From assembly GCF_030012605.2 (NCBI RefSeq), contig NZ_CP114055.2: DNA of 64,000 bases, one strand, 5' to 3'. How positions within the stretch are numbered: the first letter of the stretch is position 1; every line of letters begins with the position of its first letter. This DNA is from Bergeyella_A cardium. GTDB taxonomy: Bacteria > Bacteroidota > Bacteroidia > Flavobacteriales > Weeksellaceae. Of the stretch, positions 53,266 through 61,764 are shown piece by piece. The notes beneath the pieces were generated by a model. The model had not been told where the DNA came from. It did not search any database and saw nothing but the letters and a program-made list of their open reading frames with translations. The translations under genes were made by a program, and so were the position numbers.

Positions 53266-53336
53266 CTTTTGGATTCTTTTGTGAGCCGATTAATTCCCGT
53301 AATCGAATCAAAATTATCGTATATTTGAGCCGATTA

Positions 53337-53546
53337 ATCAATATTAATTGGCTCATAGTATTATTTATTAATACAACGGAGGTCAAATTTAATACGATGA
53401 CGCATTAATTTAATGAGATGGAGGTCAATTTTAGACCGTCGTCGGTCTATTTTAATGCGATGGAGGTCAAAATTTGACCTCTGGAGCACTAATTTAGAGG
53501 TATAGAGCATTAATTTAATGCTCCATCTTAGTAATCTTACTAAGAT
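53337..53546. repeat. 21-bp-period array of covarying dyads (array 2, 8-10 units)
   Basis: Exact 21-bp phase: units begin at 53379, 53400, 53421, 53442, 53463, 53484, 53505 and 53526, and two further units fit at 53358 and 53337. Each unit holds its own dyad around an AT core. Examples are GTATTA..TAATAC, CATTA..TAATG, GGTC..GACC (53421 unit), GAGGTC..GACCTC, GAGCAT..ATGCTC and TCTTAG..CTAAGA. The arms differ between units but pair within each. Linkers share CGATG/GATGGAG words, and CGATGGAG also occurs in array 1. It lies between converging genes, and no protein is encoded. Confidence 0.82.
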
Positions 53547-53603
53547 TTTCTTCAAAAACAGATAAACTACGCATTAAAACAGAGATAATTTTATTAATTT
53601 CAT

Positions 53604-53625
53604 AAAAAAGAAGGCTTTCGCCTCC
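53604..53625 (-). terminator. dapB terminator
   Basis: On the minus strand GGAGGC GAAA GCCTTC followed by TTTTTT, directly after the dapB stop. Confidence 0.78.
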
Positions 53626-53632
53626 TCATTTT

Positions 53633-54334
53633 TTATACTCCTAAGACATCTTTCATACTGAAAATGCCCTTTTTGTCTCTTAACCACTCGGCGGCAACTA
53701 CCGCCCCGAGCGCAAAGCCTTCCCTACTGAAAGCCGTATGTTTTATCTCGATTTCATCTACTTTGGAGCGGTAGAATACCGAGTGCGTACCTGGAACTTC
53801 ATCTTCCCGAATGGCAAAAATTCCTAATTGGGCACCTTCGGTTTCATCTAATTTCCACAAATGAAACTTCGGATGATGAGCGATAAGCCCTTCAGCTAAG
53901 GAAATTGCCGTACCGCTCGGTGCGTCCTTCTTATGAATGTGGTGTATCTCTTCCAGCTGGGCATTATACTCATCAAAATGAGCCATCATCAATGCTAATT
54001 TCTCATTCAGAGCAAAGAAAAGATTCACACCGAGAGAGAAATTAGAACCATAAAGAAAAGCGGACTGCTGTGCCTGTGCGATTTGCTCTATTTCTGGCTT
54101 CCTGCTGAGCCAGCCCGTAGTACCGCAGACCACAGGCGTATGGTTTTCAAGGCAGGTTTTTATATTCTGGAAAGCCACTTCTGGCTGGGAGAATTCTATT
54201 GCCACATCGGCATTATTCAGCGTCTCGGAAGTCGGGGTTTGGTTGAGCCTGGCAACGATTTCGTGCCCTCTCTCGGTCGCGATTCTATCGATAATCTGCC
54301 CCATTTTACCATAACCCACTAATGCTATTTTCAT
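53633..54334 (-). CDS. dapB: 4-hydroxy-tetrahydrodipicolinate reductase
   Basis: A 233-residue DapB, in the short form usual for Bacteroidota (E. coli 273). The NAD(P)H-binding start is MKIALVGYGKMGQIID. The substrate signature EEIHHIHKKDAPSGTAISLAEG contains the Lys and the catalytic His-His. GTHSVFYRSKVDEIEIKHTAFSREGFALGAVVAAEWL closes the protein. It makes tetrahydrodipicolinate on the lysine/diaminopimelate path. Part of parA-parB-DUF5683-dapB; its usual next partner lepB is displaced by the BspA-like cluster. Confidence 0.95.
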   Translation of the reverse strand: MKIALVGYGKMGQIIDRIATERGHEIVARLNQTPTSETLNNADVAIEFSQPEVAFQNIKTCLENHTPVVCGTTGWLSRKPEIEQIAQAQQSAFLYGSNFSLGVNLFFALNEKLALMMAHFDEYNAQLEEIHHIHKKDAPSGTAISLAEGLIAHHPKFHLWKLDETEGAQLGIFAIREDEVPGTHSVFYRSKVDEIEIKHTAFSREGFALGAVVAAEWLRDKKGIFSMKDVLGV

Positions 54335-54351
54335 TTTATATTCTGTATGTA

Positions 54352-54942
54352 TTAAAATCTAAAACTAAGGCTTATTCCTGCTTTTGCATTCTGCTCGGCA
54401 TACTCATCGTAGATAACGGTAGGTTTCAGAGTCAGGTTTGGGTCTCGCTTCATCTCATAAAGATGCGCATCTACCACTGCATCTATAATATTGAGCACAT
54501 AGATAAGCCCCGTAATGGCAATGGCATAGTCTCTTTGCCTTTTAAATTTATCCTGAATGCGCCCCAAAACCTCCTCATTCACTCCCTGAAAACCAGAGAA
54601 CTCGTGAGGCTGCCCATTAAGCTCTGCAATAAAGGCAGAGCGGTATTTATCATACTTCCGCTGGTTCCAGAGAACGATGCCTACCCCTGTGCCAATCCCT
54701 CCCCAGACAATAGGAATCTTCCAGTATTTCTTATTATAATACTGCCCGAGCCCAGGTAAAACTGCAGAGTATAAACCCGCCTTCACAGGGCTGTTAGGAG
54801 TAATCTTTAAAGGTTTATTTATCATCTGAATGTCTCGCTCTATATCCTGCACGGTTTGAGGTGCTACCTTTAAGGTATCTACCTCCTGTGAAAAGGCAAG
54901 ATGAATGATAAAACAAGAGATGATGAGCAAAAGTTTTTTCAT
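54352..54942 (-). CDS. DUF5683 family exported protein
   Basis: A 196-residue protein with a signal peptide (MKKLLLIISCFIIHLAFSQ). Two hydrophobic stretches follow, around KAGLYSAVLPGLGQYYNKKYWKIPIVWGGIGTGVGIVLW and YAIAITGLIYVLNIIDAVVDAHLY. The end is a short beta segment (AKAGISLSFRF). The PGLGQ.YN.KYWK.P motif is diagnostic for DUF5683. Function unknown; it is conserved between parB and dapB in this class. Intergenic gaps of about 15-17 bases support one operon. Confidence 0.9.
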   Translation of the reverse strand: MKKLLLIISCFIIHLAFSQEVDTLKVAPQTVQDIERDIQMINKPLKITPNSPVKAGLYSAVLPGLGQYYNKKYWKIPIVWGGIGTGVGIVLWNQRKYDKYRSAFIAELNGQPHEFSGFQGVNEEVLGRIQDKFKRQRDYAIAITGLIYVLNIIDAVVDAHLYEMKRDPNLTLKPTVIYDEYAEQNAKAGISLSFRF

Positions 54943-54957
54943 ATTTATAAGCGGTGG

Positions 54958-55848
54958 CTATCGGTTAAAGTAAGCGAGAATCTCTTCCAGCACTGCTTCG
55001 TTTTTAAAATCCAAAACCAGCTTTCCTTTTTTACCATTGGCAGAAGTTTTAATCTCCACTTTTGTATCCAGCAGGTCACTGAGGTTTTTCTGAACTTTCT
55101 TATGATAATTAGAAATCTCCCTTTGAGCTTTGGTTTTCTTCTCCTTCGGATTTTTTATCGCTGATGCTAATGCCTCAGCTTGGCGAACATTTAGTTCTTC
55201 TTTTATAATCTGCTCGAAAAGCTGCTGCTGCTCCTCCTCAGTATCAAGACTAAGGATGGCTCTACCGTGCCCCGCTGAAATTGCAGCACTACGGATGGCA
55301 TTTTGTATCTCGGGGGTTAGTCTGAGCAAACGAAGAGAATTCGTAATGGTACTCCTCTCCTTCCCTACCCTTTGGCTGAGGTTTTCTTGGGTAAGACCGA
55401 TTTCCTCCAAAAGTCGCTGATAAGTAAGGGCAACTTCTATCGCATCGAGGTCTTCCCTTTGGATGTTTTCTACGAGCGCCATCTCCAGAAGCTCCTGGTC
55501 ATTCACAAGGCGAATGTAAGCAGGGATAGTTTTTAAGCCTGCGAGCTTAGACGCACGGAAACGCCGTTCACCAGAGATAATCTCAAATTTATCTTTATCC
55601 TTTCTCAGGGTAATGGGCTGGATAACACCGAGTGATTTAATGGACTGAGCCAAGTCGGTAAGGGCTTTTTCATCAAAATAAGTCCTCGGCTGTGTGGCGT
55701 TGGGGTAGATATCCTCTATTGGAACCTCCACAATATTTCCGACCAACTTCTCGGCACCTGCATCGGTAGCGGTATGTATTGTATTTTTAGATTCAGAGTT
55801 TAGGATTGCCCCTAAACCTCTGCCCATTGCTCTTTTTTTGTCTTTCAT
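54958..55848 (-). CDS. parB: chromosome partitioning protein ParB
   Basis: A 296-residue ParB. It starts AMGRGLGAIL. The CTPase/N-terminal box has VPIEDIYPNATQPRTYFDEKAL and the GERRFRASKLAG motif. A helix-turn-helix follows at LTQENLSQRVGKERSTITNSLRLL. A linker precedes the dimer domain (LVLDFKNEAVLEEILAYFNR). It binds parS sites and loads SMC. Encoded 37 bases after parA. No parS sequence was confirmed within the operon. Confidence 0.96.
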   Translation of the reverse strand: MKDKKRAMGRGLGAILNSESKNTIHTATDAGAEKLVGNIVEVPIEDIYPNATQPRTYFDEKALTDLAQSIKSLGVIQPITLRKDKDKFEIISGERRFRASKLAGLKTIPAYIRLVNDQELLEMALVENIQREDLDAIEVALTYQRLLEEIGLTQENLSQRVGKERSTITNSLRLLRLTPEIQNAIRSAAISAGHGRAILSLDTEEEQQQLFEQIIKEELNVRQAEALASAIKNPKEKKTKAQREISNYHKKVQKNLSDLLDTKVEIKTSANGKKGKLVLDFKNEAVLEEILAYFNR

Positions 55849-55885
55849 TTTTTAAGTTTTTATAGCGCTTAAAACCGCATTTTCT

Positions 55886-56647
55886 CTATTTTTTATTTTT
55901 AAGAAGCACCTCCTCTGCCAGCTGTATATACTGCACTGCACCTTTGCTTTCGGCATCATACATCAGGATGCTTTCACCAAAACTCGGTGCCTCGCTAAGC
56001 CTTACATTCCTGCTGATAACCGTCTCAAAAACCATTTCTGGGAAGTGCATATTCACTTCCTCTACTACTTGATTCGAGAGACGGAGCCGGCTATCATACA
56101 TCGTGAGGAGAAGCCCCTCTATACTTAAATCAGGATTATGGATATTCTGCACATTCTTAATGGTATTGAGCAATTTACCCAAGCCCTCCAATGCAAAATA
56201 TTCGCACTGTATAGGAACGATGACGGAATCTGCCGCCGTAAGCGCATTGATGGTAATAAGCCCCAAGCTCGGAGCACAATCAATGATAATGAAATCATAT
56301 TGATTTTTAATAGGCTCTAAGGCTGTTCTGAGCATATACTCTCGGTTTTCCTTATCTACCAATTCTATTTCGGCAGCAACCAAATCAATATGAGAAGGAA
56401 TAATATCTAAATTCGGAGAGCTGGTTTTGTATATGCAATCTTCCACATTTTCACTATGCTCCAAGAGATTATAGGTAGAATTTCTCACTTCTTCTACACC
56501 GAGACCAGAGGTAGCATTTGCTTGTGGATCAGCATCAATAATCAGCACTTTTTTTTCAAGGACACCGAGTGCAGCGGCTAAATTTACCGCAGTCGTCGTT
56601 TTTCCTACTCCTCCTTTTTGATTTGCAATTCCTATTATTTTAGCCAT
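55886..56647 (-). CDS. parA: chromosome partitioning ATPase ParA (Soj type)
   Basis: A 253-residue ParA of the small chromosomal type: deviant Walker A KGGVGKTTTAVNLAAAL near residue 10, DADPQANATSGLG, IIDCAPSLGLITINAL (Walker B region) and PIQCEYFALEGLGKLL. The start at 56647 (MAKIIGIANQKGG) is the standard family start; an in-frame ATG at 56716 would add 23 residues of a hydrophobic kind not seen in ParA. First gene of the parA-parB-DUF5683-dapB operon. Confidence 0.96.
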   Translation of the reverse strand: MAKIIGIANQKGGVGKTTTAVNLAAALGVLEKKVLIIDADPQANATSGLGVEEVRNSTYNLLEHSENVEDCIYKTSSPNLDIIPSHIDLVAAEIELVDKENREYMLRTALEPIKNQYDFIIIDCAPSLGLITINALTAADSVIVPIQCEYFALEGLGKLLNTIKNVQNIHNPDLSIEGLLLTMYDSRLRLSNQVVEEVNMHFPEMVFETVISRNVRLSEAPSFGESILMYDAESKGAVQYIQLAEEVLLKNKK

Positions 56648-56814
56648 TCTAAAAATTATAATTCCCCAAAAGTACAAATTTTTTATTCTTGCAATAAATT
56701 GATATTGGATTAGCAATATTTAATCCTCTACAAACCAAAAAATTATTAGAATAAAAAATTATCCACATTCGGTTATAGAATGTGGATAAAACTATAAAAA
56801 AAACAGCTATGTCC

Positions 56815-57648
56815 TTAGTTAAATACTACAGAAACAGGGAATCTAAAATAGCTCCTAACTGGTTGTCCATCAATTTTTGCAGGCGTCCATTTTCCTTTTA
56901 TACTTTTGATAGCACGGATGGTTTCTTTGTTAAAAGCATCATCTTTTCCACTTGCCTTGATATTAGATATACTACCATCTTTTTCAACGACAAAAGTGAT
57001 TTCTGTACTTAATTTTTCATTACTTTCCTCAAATTCGGAAATATCAAAACTGCTCATCACCTTATTTCTAAAAGCATCTATCCCACCTATGAAATCTGCG
57101 CTTACATCTACCTTCGTCTTTGGTGAATCATCTATTATAACAGGTTTTTCAAATTTCACTTCTCCTGTATTACCGCTGTTATTCGTCTCATTTGAAGACG
57201 GATTAAGTCTAATATCCGGTGATTTCCCCTGTATGGTCTCCAACCCTCTTATTGCATTTAGCGATTCTTCATTGGTAGGGACTGAGCTTTCATTTGTCGC
57301 ATTTCGTTTAGGGTCAGGCACTCGGCTATCTACTGTATTTACCTTCTGGGGTTTAGGGGGAGTTATTGACTTTTCAGGGAGAGGCTTCTCGTCCTCTTTT
57401 TTCTCTATATTTTCAATATCCATAGGGCGAGCAACGACCTCTACCGTAGCCTTAGGCTCTTCTTTAAAAAGACTTGTTACCAACGGAATGATGGATACCG
57501 AGCCAAAAAATGCCACTCCAATAAACATTGCTTTTGTCAGCATTTTGTCTGATTGATAGCGCAGGTCATAAGCGCCATATTCTTTGTTTCTCCCTTGAAA
57601 AATCACCTCATCTAAGAGGAATTCTTCTTTTTTAAATAAATTTTTCAT
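56815..57648 (-). CDS. TonB-family energy transducer
   Basis: A 277-residue protein. Residues about 36-56 are a single membrane helix (MLTKAMFIGVAFFGSVSIIPLVTSLF). A periplasmic linker rich in Pro, Lys and Glu (EKPLPEKSITPPKPQK) spans about 90-195. The C-terminal TonB domain is at 195-277 (LSTEITFVVEKDGSISNIKASGKDD, RAIKSIKGKWTPAKIDGQPVRSYFRFPVSVVF). It carries proton-motive energy to TonB-dependent outer-membrane receptors. The N-terminus before the helix (FQGRNKEYGAYDLR) is the usual Bacteroidota form. Monocistronic; exbBD not nearby. Confidence 0.92.
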   Translation of the reverse strand: MKNLFKKEEFLLDEVIFQGRNKEYGAYDLRYQSDKMLTKAMFIGVAFFGSVSIIPLVTSLFKEEPKATVEVVARPMDIENIEKKEDEKPLPEKSITPPKPQKVNTVDSRVPDPKRNATNESSVPTNEESLNAIRGLETIQGKSPDIRLNPSSNETNNSGNTGEVKFEKPVIIDDSPKTKVDVSADFIGGIDAFRNKVMSSFDISEFEESNEKLSTEITFVVEKDGSISNIKASGKDDAFNKETIRAIKSIKGKWTPAKIDGQPVRSYFRFPVSVVFN

Positions 57649-57953
57649 TGCATCTGTTTTTAATTTTATTAAACTCGTCTTATTTATTATAATTTTTAAG
57701 ATTATTTTCAGTATTTCAATCCAATGATTATCTACTCTACAAAGTCTTTGCCAAAAATAAATAAAACTGAATATCTATTATAATTTCTAAAATCTAAAGC
57801 AATACCCTCTTTTTACAAGATTTGCATTATTTTTAAGTATTTGATGGAAGTCTTTTTCTAAGATATACTACCCAGAAAAAATAAAAGGGGGCAAAGCCCC
57901 CAAAATAAGTATTCAAATGAATCTTTCTTTAAAAAAGAAAGAGACGATATCCC
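57649..57953. other. 305-base intergenic region between tonB and punA
   Basis: AT-rich, with no open frame of note. It contains the upstream region of the tonB gene (minus strand), the punA terminator (57876-57901) and a small inverted repeat CTTTCTTT / AAAGAAAG at 57923-57942. No RNA gene recognised. Confidence 0.5.
57876..57901 (-). terminator. punA terminator
   Basis: On the minus strand GGGGGC TTT GCCCCC followed by TTTTATTTTTT, 50 bases after the punA stop. Confidence 0.82.
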
Positions 57954-58766
57954 CTAATAATTCTTTACCACGCCTTTTACAATGCTGATAACATTTGGCA
58001 TTGCTTTTTCGGCGGCTTGTAGAACCTCGTCGTGAGAGACGGTAAAGGCAATATCTGGCCCGCCAAGGTCGGTAATGATAGAGATTCCGAAGCAGTCCAT
58101 CCCCTGATGCTTAGCCACGATAACCTCTGGTACGGTGCTCATCCCCACAGCATCTCCACCGATTGCTTTTACAAGACCGTACTCGGCAGGAGTCTCGAAG
58201 GTAGGCCCTTGAAGCGCTACATATACTCCTTGATGTACTTTGATGCCTTTCTCTGTAGCTACTTTCTCTGCTATTTCAATCATTTTTCTGCTGTAAGGCT
58301 CACTCATATCTACGAAACGAGGACCGAATTCATCTATATTCTTACCTCTGAGCGGGTGCTCTGGCATCATATTAATATGGTCGCGAATAATCATTACATC
58401 TGCCACACGGAAGTCTTTATTTACCCCACCAGAAGCATTGGAAACGATGAGATTCTTGATACCAAGCGCGTGGAAAACCCTGAAAGGGAAAACTACCGTC
58501 TTAATATCGTGCCCTTCGTAGTAGTGGAACCTACCGCTCATCATCAGTACTTTTTTGCCTTCGAGATTTCCGTAGATGAGCTTGCCTCCGTGCCCTACAA
58601 CGGTAGTCTGAGGAAAGTTTGGAATCTCGCTATACTCCAATGTATGTATCGGCTCTACTTCGTTTTTCAAAGCACCAAGCCCAGAGCCTAATACGATTGC
58701 GAAATCTGGGGTTTCTTTGATGATTCCCTTAATAAATTCTGCGGTTTCTTTAATTTTGTTTAACAT
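57954..58766 (-). CDS. punA: purine-nucleoside phosphorylase I
   Basis: A 270-residue trimeric-type PNP. Motifs: DFAIVLGSGLGALKNEV, the phosphate and base region VVGHGGKLIYGNLEGKKVLMMSGRFHYYEGHD, LIVSNASGGVNKDF, and VYVALQGPTFETPAEYGLVKAIGGDAVGMSTVPEVIVAKHQGM. It splits inosine and guanosine with phosphate for salvage. The start overlaps the end of lpxK by 17 bp, so it is translated from the same message. Confidence 0.94.
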   Translation of the reverse strand: MLNKIKETAEFIKGIIKETPDFAIVLGSGLGALKNEVEPIHTLEYSEIPNFPQTTVVGHGGKLIYGNLEGKKVLMMSGRFHYYEGHDIKTVVFPFRVFHALGIKNLIVSNASGGVNKDFRVADVMIIRDHINMMPEHPLRGKNIDEFGPRFVDMSEPYSRKMIEIAEKVATEKGIKVHQGVYVALQGPTFETPAEYGLVKAIGGDAVGMSTVPEVIVAKHQGMDCFGISIITDLGGPDIAFTVSHDEVLQAAEKAMPNVISIVKGVVKNY

Positions 58767-59790
58767 AGTCTATAATTATTTGATTAAACTCTTCTTTTTT
58801 ATCAATGGATAGATTTATCGGCCAGTAAAAAATAAGACCTCTAAGGTAATCAAAAGTTTTCAATCTTACATAATCCTTCTCGGTAGTGAGGATGAGTTTA
58901 TAATCTCCAAGCTTTCGGTATTCATCCATAATCTTCTTTATATCAGCATCTGTAAAGTTATGATGATCCTTAAATTTTAAATGTTTAAAATTCTTGTTAA
59001 ACTTGGAAAGATGTTCCAAAAGGGGCTTAGGATTGGCAATCCCCGTGATGAGGAGAATGTCGTAATACGCCAGATTATTATCGGGGAGCTCGGTAGGTTT
59101 TCCCAGCCCATCTTTACCAAACACCTTTTCATCATAGCTAATAGATGAGAAAAACACCTTTTGATTCTGTGTAGGCTTTATACGAGAGATATAATACTGT
59201 TTCTTCTCCTCTGTAAGGTTATCTGGGCATTTGGAAACCATAATAACTTGTGCTCTTTTGGCTCCTACCCGGCTCTCTCTAAGGTTGCCCGCAGGCAGTA
59301 GGAAATCCTTAAAGTAGGGGTCGTTATAATCCGTCATCAGGATGTTAAAACCTGCTTTTATCGCACGGTGCTGATAGGCATCATCCAAAAGGAGAACTTT
59401 TAAATCCATATCGGGAATCATCTTCTTTGCTCCCTCTACTCTATCTTCACAAACCCCAATAACGAAACGATTTTTAAACCTCTCGAAGAGCTGCATAGCT
59501 TCATCACCTACCTGCCTGTAATTACTGTCGTAATTGGTAATCCTGTAGCCTTTCGTCTGCCTGCCATAACCACGAGAGAGCACTCCCGTTCGGTAATATT
59601 GAGAAAGCAAATCGGCAAGATACATCACCATTGGAGACTTTCCAGAGCCTCCTACGGACAAATTACCTACATTAATGATTGGGGTTCTAAACCTCGTGGA
59701 CTTAAGAATTCCTATGCTATACGCCAAGTTTCGGGTAGCCGTAGCCAAATGATAAACGAGGGAAAAAGGATAGAGATACCATCTTTTCAT
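58750..59790 (-). CDS. lpxK: tetraacyldisaccharide 4'-kinase
   Basis: A 346-residue LpxK with the P-loop VGNLSVGGSGKSPMVMYLADLL at residues about 41-62. Other marks are YGRQTKGYRI, GDEAMQLFERF and LLLDDAYQHRAIKAGFNILMTDYN (the catalytic Asp-x-x-x-His region). It phosphorylates the lipid A precursor at the inner membrane, confirming an outer membrane with lipid A. It has a hydrophobic N-terminal helix. Overlaps punA by 17 bp downstream; aroB lies 31 bases upstream on the same strand. Confidence 0.95.
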   Translation of the reverse strand: MKRWYLYPFSLVYHLATATRNLAYSIGILKSTRFRTPIINVGNLSVGGSGKSPMVMYLADLLSQYYRTGVLSRGYGRQTKGYRITNYDSNYRQVGDEAMQLFERFKNRFVIGVCEDRVEGAKKMIPDMDLKVLLLDDAYQHRAIKAGFNILMTDYNDPYFKDFLLPAGNLRESRVGAKRAQVIMVSKCPDNLTEEKKQYYISRIKPTQNQKVFFSSISYDEKVFGKDGLGKPTELPDNNLAYYDILLITGIANPKPLLEHLSKFNKNFKHLKFKDHHNFTDADIKKIMDEYRKLGDYKLILTTEKDYVRLKTFDYLRGLIFYWPINLSIDKKEEFNQIIIDYVKQN

Positions 59791-59820
59791 ACGGGTACAA
59801 AAGTAGTTCTTTTCTTCCTT

Positions 59821-60876
59821 TTAATAAAATGAATCCTTAGGCAACGACCCGTAAAACTCAATAGACTCAATGATATTTTTCTCCGTGGATTGATAATCAT
59901 AAATACCGCTTCCCACCGCAGAGATAAGGGAGAAATTAATCTTCCCAGACGTATTCTTTTTGTCATTGGCCATTAGGGAAATCAAGGCTTCATCTGTAAA
60001 ATTCTGGATATTGAGCACTGGATAGAATTTTCTTATCGTGTTTATAATATTATCACGGGTTTCTCTATTAATCAATCCTTCAAGACAAGAGAGATAAGTC
60101 TCGCAAATCATACCTGCTGCTACTGCTTCTCCGTGGGGAACCAAACTACCTTGTTCCAAGAAAAGGCTCTCAATAGCGTGCCCGATAGTATGCCCGAAAT
60201 TCAGTGTTTTTCTGATATTTTCTTCCTTGAAATCAATACTCACCACCTTCTCTTTTATCATCATAGATTCTTTGATGTAGGGCGAAACTGCTGCTACATT
60301 AATCTCCGAAAGAGAGGAGAGGTTCTCCCAATGCGAACGGCTGGCAATAAGACCGTGCTTAAGCATCTCTGCAAAGCCACTCCTAAGCTCTACAAAAGGA
60401 AGGCTATCTAAAAAGTTCGGATAAACGAAAACAGCTTCTGGATGGGCAAAAGTCCCCACTACATTCTTCAAAAACTGATGGTCAATCCCCGTTTTACCAC
60501 CGATAGAAGCATCACACATTGCGAGGAGGCTTGTTGGCATATTTACAAAGCGAATCCCTCTCTTATAAGTAGATGCCACAAAGCCACCAAGATCGGTAAT
60601 AACCCCTCCGCCAAGGTTGATGAGCAATGATTTCCTATCCGCACCGAAATCTGCCAATATCTCCCACAGTTGCGTTGCCGTTTCTATGGTTTTCATTTCC
60701 TCACCTGCTTCTATTTCTATAATTTCAAAAGGAATATCGGTCTGCATATTGAGTAAAAGCGTAGGCAAGCAGTACTCATTTGTGTTTTCATCACAAAGGA
60801 TGAATATTTTAGTTGGTAAAGCCTCAGACAAATACAAATTCAGTAGAGAAAATTGAGTATCTAATATTGAAATCAT
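59821..60876 (-). CDS. aroB: 3-dehydroquinate synthase
   Basis: A 351-residue AroB, second step of the shikimate pathway. The NAD-binding core is LLINLGGGVITDLGGFVASTYKRGIRFVNMPTSLLAMCDASIGGKTGID. The zinc ligands lie in RSGFAEMLKHGLIAS (Glu), NFGHTIGHAIE and VPHGEAVAAGM (His). The first residues MISILDTQFSLLNLYLSEALPTKIFILCDENT form the usual start. Likely first gene of an aroB-lpxK-punA message. Confidence 0.95.
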   Translation of the reverse strand: MISILDTQFSLLNLYLSEALPTKIFILCDENTNEYCLPTLLLNMQTDIPFEIIEIEAGEEMKTIETATQLWEILADFGADRKSLLINLGGGVITDLGGFVASTYKRGIRFVNMPTSLLAMCDASIGGKTGIDHQFLKNVVGTFAHPEAVFVYPNFLDSLPFVELRSGFAEMLKHGLIASRSHWENLSSLSEINVAAVSPYIKESMMIKEKVVSIDFKEENIRKTLNFGHTIGHAIESLFLEQGSLVPHGEAVAAGMICETYLSCLEGLINRETRDNIINTIRKFYPVLNIQNFTDEALISLMANDKKNTSGKINFSLISAVGSGIYDYQSTEKNIIESIEFYGSLPKDSFY

Positions 60877-60933
60877 TTGAATTTTAATTTTTAGCTGTGC
60901 AAAAATACTAATTATATGAGGTTGGTAAGAGAT

Positions 60934-60971
60934 GAAAAAAAAATCCAGAGGCTTATCAGGCTCTGGATTTT
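60934..60971 (-). terminator. deoC terminator
   Basis: AAATCCAGAG ... CTCTGGATTT stem. On the minus strand the stem runs into a long T run (complement of the A run at 60934-60943). Confidence 0.8.
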
Positions 60972-60990
60972 GTATTTGAATGATGATAGC

Positions 60991-61737
60991 TTAGTATCCT
61001 GCGCTTGAAGGAGCAGTACCTTTACCCGAAAGAGCGAGGGCAGAGGAAGTACCAATCCTCTTAACACCGAGCGCAATCATATCAAGGGCTTCTTGGTGGG
61101 TTCTAACGCCTCCCGCAGCCTTTACGGGGAGCTTACCCGCGTGGGCAATCATTATTTTAATGGCTTCTGGAGTGGCTCCATTGGGCTTTCCGCCTTCCGT
61201 TTTATAGAAACCTGTGGAAGATTTAACGAAAATCTCTTGCTCTCTACCTGCAAAACTCTCCTCTGCCCACTGGCGAATGTGAGAAGTGATGCTGGCAATC
61301 TGCTCATCGGTAAGAGCGGCGATTTCGATAATCCATTTGGCGGTTTTATGATGTTTGAGCGCGAGAGCGGTACATTTTAGGAACTCATCTTTTACATAAG
61401 CGAGCTCATTTGCCTTAAATTTCTCGAAATTAATGACGAAATCGAGCTCATCTACGCCATCGGCAATCGCCTTTTCTGCCTCTGCGAGCTTCGCCTCTAC
61501 AGATGCGGTGCCCTCGTGGAAGCCGATAACGGTACCAACCTTAACGGAGGCACTCTTTTCCTTGATATAGTTCTTGATGAAGTGGACATATTCTGGACGA
61601 ATCATCACTTCGAAGAAATGGTAGTTAATGGCCTCGTCGGTGAGCTCAATTACCTTTTTACGGGTCTCTTCTGTGGTGAGACCAGACTGTTCTGGGAGTT
61701 TTAGATAAGTGGAATCTAAAAAATTTTCTACATTCAT
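60991..61737 (-). CDS. deoC: deoxyribose-phosphate aldolase
   Basis: A 248-residue DeoC. The TIM-barrel motifs include VGTVIGFHEGTASVEAKLAEAEKAIADGVDELDFVIN (with catalytic Asp), the Schiff-base Lys in FVKSSTGFYKTEGG, and VKAAGGVRTHQEALDMIALGVKRIGTSSAL with the second Lys. It splits deoxyribose-5-phosphate into glyceraldehyde-3-phosphate and acetaldehyde, so it completes nucleoside salvage with punA nearby. Own terminator; the nuclease gene upstream is on the same strand, 27 bases away. Confidence 0.95.
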   Translation of the reverse strand: MNVENFLDSTYLKLPEQSGLTTEETRKKVIELTDEAINYHFFEVMIRPEYVHFIKNYIKEKSASVKVGTVIGFHEGTASVEAKLAEAEKAIADGVDELDFVINFEKFKANELAYVKDEFLKCTALALKHHKTAKWIIEIAALTDEQIASITSHIRQWAEESFAGREQEIFVKSSTGFYKTEGGKPNGATPEAIKIMIAHAGKLPVKAAGGVRTHQEALDMIALGVKRIGTSSALALSGKGTAPSSAGY

Positions 61738-61764
61738 AGCTTACTAATTTTTTATGTTAATAAT

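Noticed and set aside
53320..53354. TATATTTG box and 12-bp hairpin GAGCCGATTAAT / ATTAATTGGCTC just before array 2 as a promoter for an array RNA
   Set aside because: The -7 box is exact but no -33 element is seen, and the hairpin may be part of the array edge. Left as a possibility, not called.
53337..53546. Array 2 as part of a coding sequence with repeats
   Set aside because: Stops occur in all frames within a few units, and flanking terminators separate it from both neighbouring genes.
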